Below, in pieces: positions 44,615-54,065 of a DNA stretch of 64,000 nt; within the stretch, counting starts at the first letter, position 1, and every line of letters starts with the position of its first letter. The notes under the pieces are model-generated. The model saw only the letters and a list, made by a program, of their open reading frames with translations. It was not told where the DNA came from and made no database searches. This DNA is from Microbulbifer sp. YPW16 (GTDB taxonomy: Bacteria; Pseudomonadota; Gammaproteobacteria; Pseudomonadales; Cellvibrionaceae): positions 4,110,001 to 4,174,000 of the forward strand of contig NZ_CP089928.1 of assembly GCF_021290385.1 (NCBI RefSeq), written 5' to 3'. The position numbers and the translations under genes are program-made.

Positions 44615-45445
44615 TTATTCTTCTTCCAGCGGAACCAGTATCGGCCGGCTGGGTGCGGCATCGGTGCGAAAAGCAGGTACCTGCAGGTTCAGGCCGTAAT
44701 AACCGTCCGGCAGTGCGTCTGGCACAAATATCATTTCAGTGATGGTACGCATGGCATGGGCAGTGTCATCCATCTTTGTGATGCCGCGGGGGACATGCCA
44801 GAACTGCCGGTGGTTCGCCAGCTGCCCCTCGTCATACATCTTGTCAACGCTGGGGAAGTCCACCAGCAGGTGATCAAAATTTTGACTGATCCATTCCATG
44901 GCCTCCAGGCTCAGGAACACCGGTGGGCAATCCTCCCCATATTCCAGCGCGCACTTTTCGGGGCTGTTTGGCTGCGTCCGGATCACCAGTGCCGGGCAAT
45001 CGCCGAGCCGCTCCGGAAAGCCGGTGTTATCCAGGGCCTCCAGTAGGGCGTGTCGCGTCACGACACTGTCGGTCGCTTCCGGGTTGGGCCAGTAGCCTTC
45101 GTTGCTTTCGGCAAGCTGGACGGGCTGCACTGACAGCAATACAGCGTTTTGCAGGATCGGAAGTGGCAGTTCACCCACAGCCACCTCATCGTCGACAATA
45201 TGGGAGATGGATTCCGTATGCGTGCCGTTGCAGTGTGGTGTCAGCTGCAGGGTGCGCACGTTGCAGCTGCCCCCGCGGGAGGTATCCCCGACAAAACCGC
45301 CGCCCTCCACGGTCGTTACTGTTGCGGTAGGTACCCCGAAGTGGTTGGGCTGTGGGCCGGAAAAATCAAGCGGGATAGCAATGCTGCTGGCCCGCTCATG
45401 ACACAGGCGGTACCGGACGCGGCCCAGTTCGAGAAAGGTAGCCAT
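44615..45445 (-). CDS. Cyclase-family hydrolase, probable kynurenine formamidase
   Basis: 276 residues. ATG 45445 has a GGAGAG ribosome site and follows the ACMSD stop by 2 nt. The metal-binding motif of the cyclase/KynB family appears as TPHCNGTHTESISHI. It is longer than typical KynB (about 210 residues) and has an extra N-terminal segment and a central insertion. KynB-type enzymes hydrolyse N-formyl-L-kynurenine to kynurenine, the step just before kmo, and no other formamidase is in the cluster, so that role is likely from context. Another amide or lactone hydrolase cannot be excluded. Confidence 0.8.
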   Translation of the reverse strand: MATFLELGRVRYRLCHERASSIAIPLDFSGPQPNHFGVPTATVTTVEGGGFVGDTSRGGSCNVRTLQLTPHCNGTHTESISHIVDDEVAVGELPLPILQNAVLLSVQPVQLAESNEGYWPNPEATDSVVTRHALLEALDNTGFPERLGDCPALVIRTQPNSPEKCALEYGEDCPPVFLSLEAMEWISQNFDHLLVDFPSVDKMYDEGQLANHRQFWHVPRGITKMDDTAHAMRTITEMIFVPDALPDGYYGLNLQVPAFRTDAAPSRPILVPLEEE

Positions 45446-45447
45446 AA

Positions 45448-46467
45448 TCAGCTCTCCATAAAGCGGGACTTTTCCAGCCCCAGCCATTCAAGTGCCGTGC
45501 CGTGCAGCAATTTGGCCTGCACGTCCTCGCTGTATCCCATCGATCGAATCAGGGCGCCCGGCTCCAGTTCGCCGAGCGGGAAGGGGTAGTCGCTCCCCAT
45601 GGCGATACGGTCCGGCCCCGCAAGTTCCAGCAGGTAGTTCATCATCTGCGGGTCGTGCACGAGGGAATCGAAATAGATCCGGTCCAGGTAATTGCGTGGG
45701 TTAACCGGGTTGTCGACGGCACACAGGTCCGGGCGGACATTGAACCCGTGCTCGATACGGCCAATAGTGGCGGGGAAGGAGCCACCGCCATGGGCAAAGG
45801 CCACCTTCAGGCGGGGATATTTCTCGAAAACACCGCCGAAAATCATTGAGCAGACTGCCCGCGATGTCTCCGCTGGCATACCCACCAGCCATGGCAGCCA
45901 ATAGCGGGGCATTGTCTCGCGTCCCATCATCTCCCATGGGTGCACGAAAATTGATGCGTTCAGTTCCTGCGCTGCCTCCCATACCGGATAGAGTTCCGGT
46001 GCGTCCAGGTTCCAGCCGTCCACGTTGGAGCCAATCTGGATGCCGGCCATCCCGAGCTCCCTGACGCAGCGTTCAAGCTCCCCAACGGCCAGGTCCGGCG
46101 CCTGCATGGGTACGGTGCCGAGCCCCACAAAGCGCCGGGGATGCGCGTCGACTACGCCGGCAATGTGGTCATTCAGCATGCGTGACAGGTCGAGGGTATG
46201 CTCGGGCTTTGCCCAGTAACTGAACATCACCGGCACCGTCGACAGTACCTGGACATGGACTCCGTGGTTATCGCATTCCTGCATGCGAACAGTGGCGTCC
46301 CAGCAGTTGCTCTCCACCTCGCGGAAGAATGTGTCTTCCTTCATCATGCGCGCGCAGCCGCACTTGTGGTGGTCCAGGTGAATAAAGCCCCCGTAACCAT
46401 AGCGCTCTTTCAGGTTGGGCCAGTCCTTGGGCAGGATATGGGTATGGATATCAATTGTCAGCATCAT
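45448..46467 (-). CDS. 2-Amino-3-carboxymuconate 6-semialdehyde decarboxylase (ACMSD)
   Basis: 339 residues, TIM-barrel amidohydrolase that decarboxylates the unstable ring-cleavage product of 3-hydroxyanthranilate. Zinc-site motifs: [13 protein letters not shown] (HxH), [24 protein letters not shown] and [15 protein letters not shown] (Asp). Length and motif spacing match bacterial NbaD/ACMSD. It directs flux away from quinolinate/NAD synthesis towards catabolism. The start ATG at 46467 (ATGATG) overlaps the dioxygenase stop. Confidence 0.95.
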   Translation of the reverse strand: MMLTIDIHTHILPKDWPNLKERYGYGGFIHLDHHKCGCARMMKEDTFFREVESNCWDATVRMQECDNHGVHVQVLSTVPVMFSYWAKPEHTLDLSRMLNDHIAGVVDAHPRRFVGLGTVPMQAPDLAVGELERCVRELGMAGIQIGSNVDGWNLDAPELYPVWEAAQELNASIFVHPWEMMGRETMPRYWLPWLVGMPAETSRAVCSMIFGGVFEKYPRLKVAFAHGGGSFPATIGRIEHGFNVRPDLCAVDNPVNPRNYLDRIYFDSLVHDPQMMNYLLELAGPDRIAMGSDYPFPLGELEPGALIRSMGYSEDVQAKLLHGTALEWLGLEKSRFMES

Positions 46468-46985
46468 GCCCCCGGGACTTCCATCACATGTCCGCAAGCG
46501 TTGCATGTGCGGTTCTGCTCTGAGGAGAAGAAGCGATCGAATACCGGCGGGAAGTCCTCCTCGATATTCTTCAGGTGGAAATATTCTTCATACAGCAGGT
46601 TGTCGCAGTGGTCACAGTACCACTGCAGGCCGTCCTTCTCGTGCGGCAGGCGGGTGCGCTCGATAACGAGCCCCACGGTATTCTCGAAACGCTGTGGTGA
46701 GTGGGGAATAAGCGGAGGGAGGAGGAATATTTCGCCTTCCCTGATCGGCACATCGACAACCCTGCCATCCTGCACGGTCTTGAGCAGCATGTCGCCCTCG
46801 ACCTGGTAGAAGAATTCCGGCCCTTCATCCACGTGGTAGTCCTTGCGTGAATTGGGCCCGCCGACCACCATGATGAAGAATCCGTTTTCCTCGAAGACCA
46901 GTTTGTTACACACCGGCGGCTTCAGGAACTGGCGGTAGTCCTCGATCCACTGCTTGAAGTTGACGGGCGGCATCATGTTTTTCAT
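46464..46985 (-). CDS. nbaC: 3-Hydroxyanthranilate 3,4-dioxygenase
   Basis: 173 residues, cupin-fold non-heme Fe(II) enzyme opening the ring of 3-hydroxyanthranilate to 2-amino-3-carboxymuconate semialdehyde. Active-site motif [19 protein letters not shown] supplies the His/Glu iron ligands, with [20 protein letters not shown] as the second block. The C-terminal rubredoxin-like structural iron site, typical of bacterial enzymes, is intact: [10 protein letters not shown] and RTCNACG (four Cys). Overlaps ACMSD by ATGA, so the dioxygenase and decarboxylase are translationally coupled. Confidence 0.96.
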   Translation of the reverse strand: MKNMMPPVNFKQWIEDYRQFLKPPVCNKLVFEENGFFIMVVGGPNSRKDYHVDEGPEFFYQVEGDMLLKTVQDGRVVDVPIREGEIFLLPPLIPHSPQRFENTVGLVIERTRLPHEKDGLQWYCDHCDNLLYEEYFHLKNIEEDFPPVFDRFFSSEQNRTCNACGHVMEVPGA

Positions 46986-47029
46986 TATTCTGTGGCCTCA
47001 CAAAGCGGTGTTTACGGGTGGTTGTGGTT

Positions 47030-47464
47030 TTAGTCGATCTCCATCCCCTGGTCGACTGTAGCGATACACTTCAATTCGATTGCAATCGGGGTTGGCAGAG
47101 ACAGGACCTCGACCGTGGTCCGACACGGCTGGTTATCCCTGAAGTATTCCGCATAGATTTCATTGTAGGTGTTGAAATCGTCCTTCATGTTGGTAAGGAA
47201 TACGGTGACGTCGACAAGCCGGTCCCAGCTGGAACCTGCATCCTCCAGGATTGCGCGGACATTGGAAAACACGGAGTGGCACTGCTCGGCAATGTCATAG
47301 GCGGCTATGTTCCCCGCCCCGTCGAGTGTCACCCCGGGGATTTCCGGGCTGTCTTTCTTGCGCGGGCCGACGCCGGACAGGAATAACAGGTTGCCCACCT
47401 GGCGTGCATGTGGGTAAAGGCCGACGGGTGCCGGGGCCCGGGAGGAGTGTTTCGCTGCGTTCAT
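47030..47464 (-). CDS. RidA-family 2-aminomuconate deaminase
   Basis: 144 residues from ATG 47464; an upstream in-frame ATG (47485) overlaps the preceding gene. The RidA fold is evident in LYPHARQVGNLLFLSGVGPR, FSNVRAILEDAGSSWDRLVD and VTVFLTNMKDDFNTYN, ending with the substrate-site Arg region PCRTTVEVLSLPTPIAIELK. In AmnD/NbaF enzymes this fold deaminates 2-aminomuconate to 2-oxo-3-hexenedioate. The operon position directly after the semialdehyde dehydrogenase supports that over a general enamine deaminase. Confidence 0.88.
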   Translation of the reverse strand: MNAAKHSSRAPAPVGLYPHARQVGNLLFLSGVGPRKKDSPEIPGVTLDGAGNIAAYDIAEQCHSVFSNVRAILEDAGSSWDRLVDVTVFLTNMKDDFNTYNEIYAEYFRDNQPCRTTVEVLSLPTPIAIELKCIATVDQGMEID

Positions 47465-47477
47465 GGTTATCTCAGCT

Positions 47478-48920
47478 TCATTCATAATTGATACAGACGT
47501 TCTTTGGCTCGGTGAAGAAGCGCAGGGCTTCCAGTCCGCCCTCACGGCCGACGCCGGAATTTTTCATGCCGCCGAACGGTGTGCGCAGATCGCGCTGTAA
47601 CCAGCAGTTGATCCAGACGATGCCGAACTCCAGTTCCCTGGCAATGCGGTGGCTGCGGCGCAGGTTTTCGGACCAGACCGTTGCGGCGAGGCCATAGTCG
47701 GTGCCATTAGCCAGCCGGACGGCATCTTCTTCCGTGTCGAAGGGCTGGAGTGTCGCGACCGGGCCGAATATTTCCTGCTGGTTGGTCTCACAGTCCAGCG
47801 GCAAGCCCTCGATAAGCGTGGGTGCCACGAAGTAGCCCTGTGCGCAGCGCCCCTCCGGCATGACGCGTTCACCTCCGCACAGGATCCTGCCGCCTTCCGC
47901 GCGGGCTTTGTCGATCGCGCCGATAACCTTATTCATGTGTGCCTGGGATACCAGTGCCCCCTGGTCGACATCGCCCCGGGGATCGCCGACGCGCATAGCT
48001 GACACCTGCTCGAGCAGGCGCTGGCGGAATTCGCCGTAGATACTGCGTTCCACGTAGATGCGCGAACCACACAGGCAGATCTGGCCCTGGTTGGCAAAGG
48101 CTGCGCGGGCAACGCCGGCCACGGTCTTGTCGAGGTCGCAATCTGCAAATACCAGGCTCGGGTTCTTGCCGCCCAGTTCCAGCGACAGTTTCTTGAACTT
48201 CGGCGCCGCCTGGGCCGCGATATGCGCGCCGGTCGCGGACCCCCCGGTGAAGGAAATGGCTTTCACCCGGGGGTGTACCACCAGCGCATTGCCGATCTCG
48301 TTCCCCAACCCATGTACGATATTCAACACACCGGCTGGCAGGCTCGCCTCGATGCACAATTGCGATAGCAGGAATGCTGTTTTCGGGGTGACCTCCGACG
48401 GCTTGGCAATCACACAGTTGCCGGCCGCCAGTGCTGGTGCAATCTTCCAGGTAAAGAGGTATAGCGGCAGGTTCCAGGGTGAGATACAACCGACAATCCC
48501 GACCGGGTCGCGCAGGGTGTAATTGATTGCAGTCTCCCCCATGGCGTGGGATTCGGACGCAAACTGGGTAATCGCATGGGCGAAAAAACGGAAGTTACTG
48601 GCCGCACGGGGAATATCCACGGAGCGCGCCAGGCTGACTGGTTTGCCGTTGTCCTCCGACTCTGCAGTAGCGAGCAGTTCCAGGTTTTGTTCAATCAGGT
48701 CGGCGATGCGCTCCATCAGCGCCGCGCGCTGCTCGGGTGGGGTCGCCTGCCAGCCCGCCTGTGCCTTGTCCGCGGCGGCTACTGCGGCGTCCAGGTCAAG
48801 CTCGCCGGAGCGTGGAATCCGGCCAACTACCTGTCCGGTAGCGGGCTCGATATTGTCAAGGTAATCCCCTTCCCGGGGAGGCACCAGCTGGCCATCGATA
48901 TAGTTTTCGAGGGTTTCCAT
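47478..48920 (-). CDS. 2-Aminomuconate 6-semialdehyde dehydrogenase
   Basis: 480 residues, NAD-dependent aldehyde dehydrogenase superfamily. Catalytic motifs: ISPWNLPLYLFTWKIAPALA, VIAKPSEVTP, SFTGGSATG, LELGGKNPSLVFADCDLD (Glu) and FANQGQICLCGSRIYV (catalytic Cys), with EIFGPVATLQPF. All residues are present. It is of the AmnC/NbaE kind (about 480-490 residues) and oxidises the decarboxylated product of ACMSD to 2-aminomuconate. ATG 48920 shares one base with the SDR stop (TAATG). Confidence 0.92.
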   Translation of the reverse strand: METLENYIDGQLVPPREGDYLDNIEPATGQVVGRIPRSGELDLDAAVAAADKAQAGWQATPPEQRAALMERIADLIEQNLELLATAESEDNGKPVSLARSVDIPRAASNFRFFAHAITQFASESHAMGETAINYTLRDPVGIVGCISPWNLPLYLFTWKIAPALAAGNCVIAKPSEVTPKTAFLLSQLCIEASLPAGVLNIVHGLGNEIGNALVVHPRVKAISFTGGSATGAHIAAQAAPKFKKLSLELGGKNPSLVFADCDLDKTVAGVARAAFANQGQICLCGSRIYVERSIYGEFRQRLLEQVSAMRVGDPRGDVDQGALVSQAHMNKVIGAIDKARAEGGRILCGGERVMPEGRCAQGYFVAPTLIEGLPLDCETNQQEIFGPVATLQPFDTEEDAVRLANGTDYGLAATVWSENLRRSHRIARELEFGIVWINCWLQRDLRTPFGGMKNSGVGREGGLEALRFFTEPKNVCINYE

Positions 48921-49708
48921 TACAGGCACCCGGTTCGGCCGCCGTCCACCGGCAGGTTGACGCCATTGATATAACCAGCAGCCGGGGAGGCCAGGAAGGC
49001 GACAGCCGCGCCGAACTCGTGCGCTTCCCCGAAGCGGCCCATGGGGATGGTGGTCTTCTCCCGCTCCGCCATTTCCGCTTCGCTGACACCGGCTTTTTTC
49101 GCCTTGTTGGTGATAATCGCTTCAAGGCGTACGGTATTGGTTGCGCCCGGCAACACGTTATTGACCGTGATATTGAACTGGCCCAGCTCATTGGCCAGGG
49201 TCTTGGCCCAGTTGGCAACCGCGCCGCGCACGGTGTTGGACACACCAAGGCCATTCAGCGGGGCTTTCACCGAAGTGGAAATCACATTGATCACACGACC
49301 ATAGCCAGCCGCTTTCATGCCGGGCAGGAGTGTCTGTACCAGGTTGTGGTTATTGACCAGGTGGAGGTTGAAGGCATCGATAAATTCCGCTGCATCGGCA
49401 GCATTGGCCGGACCGGGTGCCGGGCCACCGGTGTTGTTCACCAGGATTTCAAAATTCCCCGTTTCGGCGATATGTTTCTCGATTGCCGATTTGACCGCCT
49501 GCGGGTTGGTAAAGTCGGCCACCAGTACGTGATGCTGCTGGCCCTTCGAGGTATCGAGCTCCTTTATTACCGCCTGCAGCTTCTCTGCATTTCGAGAGAA
49601 CAGCGTAACCGATGCGCCAAGCTGTGCGAGTTCGATTGCACTGGCCTTTCCCAGCCCCTGGCTGGAACCGCAGACAAGGGCGCGTTTTTCTGAGAGATCG
49701 AGATTCAT
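48920..49708 (-). CDS. SDR-family protein with altered Tyr/Lys catalytic pair
   Basis: 262 residues, Rossmann dehydrogenase fold with the nucleotide loop LVCGSSQGLGKASAIELA, the NNTGG motif and VNNVLPGATNTVRLEA. The usual SDR catalytic YxxxK is replaced: the block reads ISTSVKAPLNGLGVSNTVRG, placing Ser at the Tyr position and Arg at the Lys position. A subgroup of SDRs has this SN..R pattern, so it may be a real family feature; redox function is uncertain. Its position inside the aminomuconate operon suggests a role in processing a downstream intermediate, not identified. Confidence 0.8.
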   Translation of the reverse strand: MNLDLSEKRALVCGSSQGLGKASAIELAQLGASVTLFSRNAEKLQAVIKELDTSKGQQHHVLVADFTNPQAVKSAIEKHIAETGNFEILVNNTGGPAPGPANAADAAEFIDAFNLHLVNNHNLVQTLLPGMKAAGYGRVINVISTSVKAPLNGLGVSNTVRGAVANWAKTLANELGQFNITVNNVLPGATNTVRLEAIITNKAKKAGVSEAEMAEREKTTIPMGRFGEAHEFGAAVAFLASPAAGYINGVNLPVDGGRTGCL

Positions 49709-49723
49709 GGCAGTCGACTTCTT

Positions 49724-51409
49724 TTATCTGGTTTTATTTTGGAACTGGGACAGTGTGACCGTGGGGGACAGCGCTTCCAGGGGTAGGCACAGCTCCAGCA
49801 GGGCGGGCTGGTCTGCCGCGCGTGCTGCCTCGAAAGCGGGATAGAATTCCTCTGTGCAGGTGATGGTGGCGCTGTGAAATCCGTAAGCGCTGGCCAGCGC
49901 TGTGAAGTCCGGGTTGACCAGGTCTGTCGCCATCACCCGGCCAGGATAGTTCTTTTCCTGGTGTGTGCGGATGGTGCCATAGCTACCGTTGTTGATGACC
50001 AGCACGATAATATTGGCGCTGTACTGTCTCGCGGTGGCCAGTTCCTGGATTGTCATTTGCAGGCAACCGTCACCGGCGAAGCAGAGCACATCCCTCTGGG
50101 GATGGCGCAGCTTGGCGGCAATGGCTGCGGGCAGCCCGTACCCCATGGAACCACTGATCGGCGCCAGCTGCGTGTGTGCGCGTCGATAACGAAAGTACCG
50201 GTGTACCCAGATGGAATAGTTGCCGGCGCCATTACAGATAATGGTATCCGCGGGCAACTGTTCACGCAGGTAGGAGACTATCTCTCCATACTGCAGGTCG
50301 CCGGGCAGGGTACCTGGATTCGACCAGGCCTCGTACTCCACGCGGGCACTTTCCAGCCGCGCACGGCGTCGCTCCAGTCGTTCGGGATCGGTCCGGATCA
50401 TCGCCAATCCTTCTGCCACCGCTGCTACTGGGCAGGCGAAGGCGATATCCGGTTGTCGTACAGTGACAAGCTCGTCGGGGCAGGGGTGTACATGCACCAT
50501 TTTCTGGGAGCCGGCCTCGGTGAGGATTTCGTAATTCTGGGTGACAATCTCACTGAGCCGTGCACCCATGACCAGCACCAGGTCCGCGTTTTCAATACGC
50601 TGGCGCAAGGCCGGGTTGATGCCCAGGCCGCAATCGCCAATATAAGCGGGATGGCTATTATCGAAGCGATCCTGGCAGCGAAATGCGGCCACAATGGGCA
50701 CGGCCTGTCGTTCGCAGAAAGTTTCCAGCAGGGAACGTGCGTCTCCGGACCAGCCGCTTTCGCCGCATAGCAACAGCGGCCGCTCACTCCGGGCAAGCAA
50801 CTGGTGTAGTTGTACCAAGTCGGCCGGGGCCGGGGCGGCAGAGGGCAACGCAGTAGATATTGGCGGCGCCCAATAGGGGGAGGATTCGCGCAGCATATCT
50901 TCGGGCAGTGCGATTACAACCGGGCCGGGTCGTCCGGACATGGCAACCGCGAAGGCGCGATCAATGTATTCAGGCAGGCGCGCCGGCGACTCCACCTGCG
51001 CCACCCACTTGGCGACCTGACCGAACATGCGCCGGTAGTCAATTTCCTGGAAAGCCTCCCGGTCCTGCTGGTCGCGCGCCACCTGGCCAATAAACAGAAC
51101 CATGGGCGTGGAAGCCTGCTGGGCGACATGAACGCCTGCGCTGGCATTGGTCGCGCCAGGGCCCCGGGTGACGAAGCATATGCCCGGCCTGCCGGTCAGG
51201 CGGCCATCGGCCTCCGCCATCATTGCGGCACCGCCTTCCTGCCGGCAGGTGATCATCTGGATATCGGGTGCATCACAGAGGGCGTCTAGCACGGCGAGGT
51301 AGCTCTCCCCGGGGACGCCAAAAATGCGATCGACACCCTGCGCCTGCAGGCGCCTGACCAGGATCTGGCCGCCGCTCAGTATTTCTGGCGGCTGGTCGGA
51401 TTGCGTCAT
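49724..51409 (-). CDS. Thiamine-pyrophosphate-dependent enzyme, acetolactate-synthase-like
   Basis: 561 residues. N-terminal Pyr domain with the catalytic Glu block TCRQEGGAAMMAEADGRLTG and RGPGATNASAGVHVAQQAST. The C-terminal PP domain carries the TPP signature GDGCLQMTIQELATARQYSA followed by NIIVLVINNGSYGTI. It resembles acetolactate synthase large subunits, 2-oxoacid decarboxylases and related TPP enzymes; no small regulatory subunit gene is adjacent. As first gene of the kynurenine operon it may decarboxylate or condense a 2-oxo acid formed downstream, but the substrate is unknown. ATG 51409 is unambiguous. Confidence 0.85.
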   Translation of the reverse strand: MTQSDQPPEILSGGQILVRRLQAQGVDRIFGVPGESYLAVLDALCDAPDIQMITCRQEGGAAMMAEADGRLTGRPGICFVTRGPGATNASAGVHVAQQASTPMVLFIGQVARDQQDREAFQEIDYRRMFGQVAKWVAQVESPARLPEYIDRAFAVAMSGRPGPVVIALPEDMLRESSPYWAPPISTALPSAAPAPADLVQLHQLLARSERPLLLCGESGWSGDARSLLETFCERQAVPIVAAFRCQDRFDNSHPAYIGDCGLGINPALRQRIENADLVLVMGARLSEIVTQNYEILTEAGSQKMVHVHPCPDELVTVRQPDIAFACPVAAVAEGLAMIRTDPERLERRRARLESARVEYEAWSNPGTLPGDLQYGEIVSYLREQLPADTIICNGAGNYSIWVHRYFRYRRAHTQLAPISGSMGYGLPAAIAAKLRHPQRDVLCFAGDGCLQMTIQELATARQYSANIIVLVINNGSYGTIRTHQEKNYPGRVMATDLVNPDFTALASAYGFHSATITCTEEFYPAFEAARAADQPALLELCLPLEALSPTVTLSQFQNKTR

Positions 51410-51854
51410 ATATGGGCCAACTTCTTATGTTTATTTATGTTGGATATCCCAAATATAACGCATTGGGAAATGGAAAACAGGGGGAGCGCCGGGGATCCGG
51501 AGCGCAACATGATTGTCAGGGGAATTCGCTGAGGCGCTTCATTTCAGCGATATTTTGCTTGGTCTGCCGGTGTGGATCCAGGCAATCATATGGTCACCAC
51601 CTGTGGCCATGATCATGATTGGGAGGAGGCGTCGTAATAGTATTTTGTGTACCAGTGCAATCCGGTACTCAAAGACTGCCGGTATCTATGCTGGAGGCGG
51701 GCGTAAGTCGCCGGCGGCCGGTGCTTTGCTCTATCCCGTGGTCGTCCGACTTCAGTGTCTCGAATGCGTTCTTGTACAGAAATCGTGAATGGTACATTAG
51801 TTGTGGCTTGGGAATGCCTCCTGCGGTGATGCCCTTAAGCCCTTCAGCGATCAC
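51410..51854. other. Promoter region of the kynurenine operon
   Basis: 445 bases between the cyclophilin-like gene's stop and the TPP gene's start, both on the minus strand. The part next to the TPP gene is AT-rich. Remaining frames are short and unrecognisable. The candidate operator at 51448-51467 is listed separately. Confidence 0.5.
51448..51467. promoter_or_regulatory. Candidate operator, inverted repeat upstream of the kynurenine operon
   Basis: CCCAA and TTGGG half-sites separated by 10 bases lie about 40 nt upstream of the TPP-gene start, in an AT-rich segment that also has a near-palindrome around TTGGATATCCCAA. This could be a regulator site, but no kynurenine-responsive regulator gene is adjacent, so it is tentative. 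Confidence 0.35.
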
Positions 51855-52406
51855 TCAGTCCTGCTGCGAGTCACGTTCGATGGTTGCGGTGACGGAGCCT
51901 GGCTTTCTGAACAGTTCGATACCGGCGTCGGCATGCCCCAGCCGAACCAGTCCCTTCGAGTATCCGAAATCGTGATAAAAGATTGCCAGGTTTCCCCAGG
52001 GTGCATAGTAGCTGATGTCGCCCGCTGAGGGACTGTAGCCATCGGCGGCTCCGTCCGTAGGCAGGCGGTCGGGAAGGTCGCTTATCTTTTCGGCCTGGTG
52101 AAAGTCTTCCAGCTTCAGGGCCAATGGCAGCAACGCGACAAAAGCCCGGGAGGTTGCATTATCCTCGATAGTGGCTGTTACTGTGGTGCCGTCAGCGGTT
52201 ATCTGGATTTTCGTCAATGTGGTGACCTTGTTTTCGAGGTTGTTATCATTTGCGTAGCCGGGCCGGGCAATGCCGGCCAAGCTGCCCAGGGCAGGGCCGG
52301 CAGTTGCCAGCACTGCGATCAATAAAACCAGGGGCGCGAATCTTGTTCCCGATCCCAGTTGGTGATCGGGTGTCTGTTGGCAACTGGGGCGGGAGCCCCG
52401 GGCCAC
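51855..52406 (-). CDS. Secreted cyclophilin-like-fold protein
   Basis: 183 residues with a GTG start at 52406, a few bases after the broken cupin gene's stop. An N-terminal signal-like segment (FAPLVLLIAVLATAGPALG) precedes a compact domain with the pattern of the bacterial cyclophilin-like 2 family: IQITADGTTVTATIEDN, FVALLPLALKLEDF, AEKISDLPDRLP, then GDISYYAPWGNLAIFYHDFG and LVRLGHADAGIELF. These proteins have no proven isomerase activity. Context links it with the cupin and SDR genes as a small oxidative/aldehyde-stress-type set (inference). Confidence 0.8.
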   Translation of the reverse strand: MARGSRPSCQQTPDHQLGSGTRFAPLVLLIAVLATAGPALGSLAGIARPGYANDNNLENKVTTLTKIQITADGTTVTATIEDNATSRAFVALLPLALKLEDFHQAEKISDLPDRLPTDGAADGYSPSAGDISYYAPWGNLAIFYHDFGYSKGLVRLGHADAGIELFRKPGSVTATIERDSQQD

Positions 52407-52409
52407 GGT

Positions 52410-52961
52410 TTAATCCAGGTACTGCTCGTCGGTGACAGGTTCAAGCCATTCAACATTTTTTCCATCCAGTGCCTCCTGGATGGCAATATGGCTCATGCCC
52501 GTGCTGCTGGTCGCTCCATGCCAGTGCTTATGTCCTGGCGGGCACCAGATGCTGTCTCCCGCATTGATCTCGACACGGGGTTCACCCTCACATTGCGTCT
52601 AGCCCTTACCCGAGGTCACGATAAGGAGCTGGCCCAGGGGATGTGTGTGCCAGTTGGTTCGGGCGCCCGGTTCAAAAGTGACGAGCGCCGAAGTGATTCG
52701 TGAAGGCTCCTGGGCCTCCAGGTGAATGGGGTCGATGCGCGCTCGGCCAGTAAACCAATCGGCTGGACCTTCAATCGAGTCCTGTGAGCCATTCTTTCTC
52801 AGAATCATTCCAACCTCCTTTTTGGTGGCTTGTGTTTCTGCAGCTGCCGGTAAGGCTGCAGTAACCGAACCGGCCAGGAAGCAGCTCCCGGCAAAGCCGA
52901 TCACTGAGGCTTTGAGCCGGTTTGATAAAAAGGCTGGCGCCTTGCGAAATTTACGGATCAT
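52410..52961 (-). pseudogene. Secreted cupin-domain protein interrupted by an amber stop
   Basis: From ATG 52961 (AAAGGAAG ribosome site) the frame codes for a signal-bearing N-terminus (VIGFAGSCFLAGSVTAALPA) and a cupin start [20 protein letters not shown], then hits TAG at 52599-52601. The same frame continues without interruption as [40 protein letters not shown] and a normal C-terminus [13 protein letters not shown] with TAA at 52410-52412. In relatives the stop position is Trp (G-x-G-W-x-Q), so TGG to TAG is the simplest explanation. Both cupin motifs with metal-binding His are otherwise intact: a recent nonsense mutation, a sequencing error or suppressed readthrough. Confidence 0.85.
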
Positions 52962-53047
52962 ACTTCCTTTCCCCTGCTATTGATGGTCAGGTCCCTGCTG
53001 CCAGTGGCCCCGGGACAGATCCCCGGGGCCTGGTTGGCCAGCCCGGA

Positions 53048-53794
53048 TCAGATCGGCTGGGCTGTTGGACGGAAGAGAATTTCGTTTACGTCCACGTCCT
53101 CCGGCTCATTGATCGCAAATGCAACCATCCGTGCAAAACTGTCTGCGGGGATTGCGATCTGGCTGACAAAATCCTTTGTCTGCGCCTGGATTTCCTTGTC
53201 ACTGATATGCTCCAGCAGCTCGGTTGCCACCGCCCCGGGGGAAATGATGGTTGTGCGGATATTGTAGGGCTTGACCTCCTGGCGCAGTCCCTCGGAAAGT
53301 GTCCGCACTGCGTGCTTGGTGGCGCAGTACACGGTGGCGTCGGGGCCGAGTTTGTGTCCGTAGACCGAAGAAACGTTGATGATGTGTCCCGACTTCTGCT
53401 TTGCCATATGCGGAAGCGCGGCGGCAATGCCGTAGAGCGTGCCCTTGAGGTTGACATCAATCATCTGGTCCCACTCATCGGTCTTGACCTGCTCGAGCGG
53501 GGCCAGGGGCATCAGGCCGGCATTATTGATCAGGACGTCGACCTTACCGAAAGTCTCTACGGTGGTGTCGAGTAGGTTCTGGACCTGCGCTTTATCGACC
53601 ACATCGGTCACTATCGCCTTCGCCTGGTGTCCAGCGGAGGCCAGCTCTTTCTCCAGTGCTTCAATACGGTCTTTGCGGCGTGCGGCAAGAACAACGGTTG
53701 CGCCACGTTCTGCCAGGTGGCGTGCAGCGGCTTCACCATTGCCGCTGCTGGAGCCGGTAATCACGATCACTTTGCCTTTAACGTTATCCATCAT
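53048..53794 (-). CDS. SDR-family oxidoreductase
   Basis: 248 residues; ATG 53794 has a GAGGAGG ribosome site. Classical [23 protein letters not shown] cofactor loop, [16 protein letters not shown], and the full catalytic set Ser (NVSSVYG), Tyr and Lys ([11 protein letters not shown]). The basic residues after strand 2 ([13 protein letters not shown]) favour NADPH. The gene is divergent from an AraC-type regulator and precedes the cupin and cyclophilin-like genes, a set often induced by reactive aldehydes. Substrate unknown. Confidence 0.9.
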   Translation of the reverse strand: MMDNVKGKVIVITGSSSGNGEAAARHLAERGATVVLAARRKDRIEALEKELASAGHQAKAIVTDVVDKAQVQNLLDTTVETFGKVDVLINNAGLMPLAPLEQVKTDEWDQMIDVNLKGTLYGIAAALPHMAKQKSGHIINVSSVYGHKLGPDATVYCATKHAVRTLSEGLRQEVKPYNIRTTIISPGAVATELLEHISDKEIQAQTKDFVSQIAIPADSFARMVAFAINEPEDVDVNEILFRPTAQPI

Positions 53795-54065
53795 GGAAGC
53801 CTCCTCATGACTCTGCTGTTCCGTTAACTTGGGTGAAACCATAGCGGTTTTCTCTGGCCGCGACGGATCAGCCGGGAGACCGATTCCGCCGGGGAGGCGT
53901 GTGGGCGGTCTCTCGAGCTGTCGGGGTTATTCTGCTGTGCCATCCCCACGGGTCGTTAGAGTATTACGCTTGCTTTGTTGCCTGATCCTATGAGGCGGTA
54001 TCGTTTCTGTTGGATGGCGTGGAAACCCTGGGTTATAGTGCATCCGGAGAAAGCGGGAACCTCTT

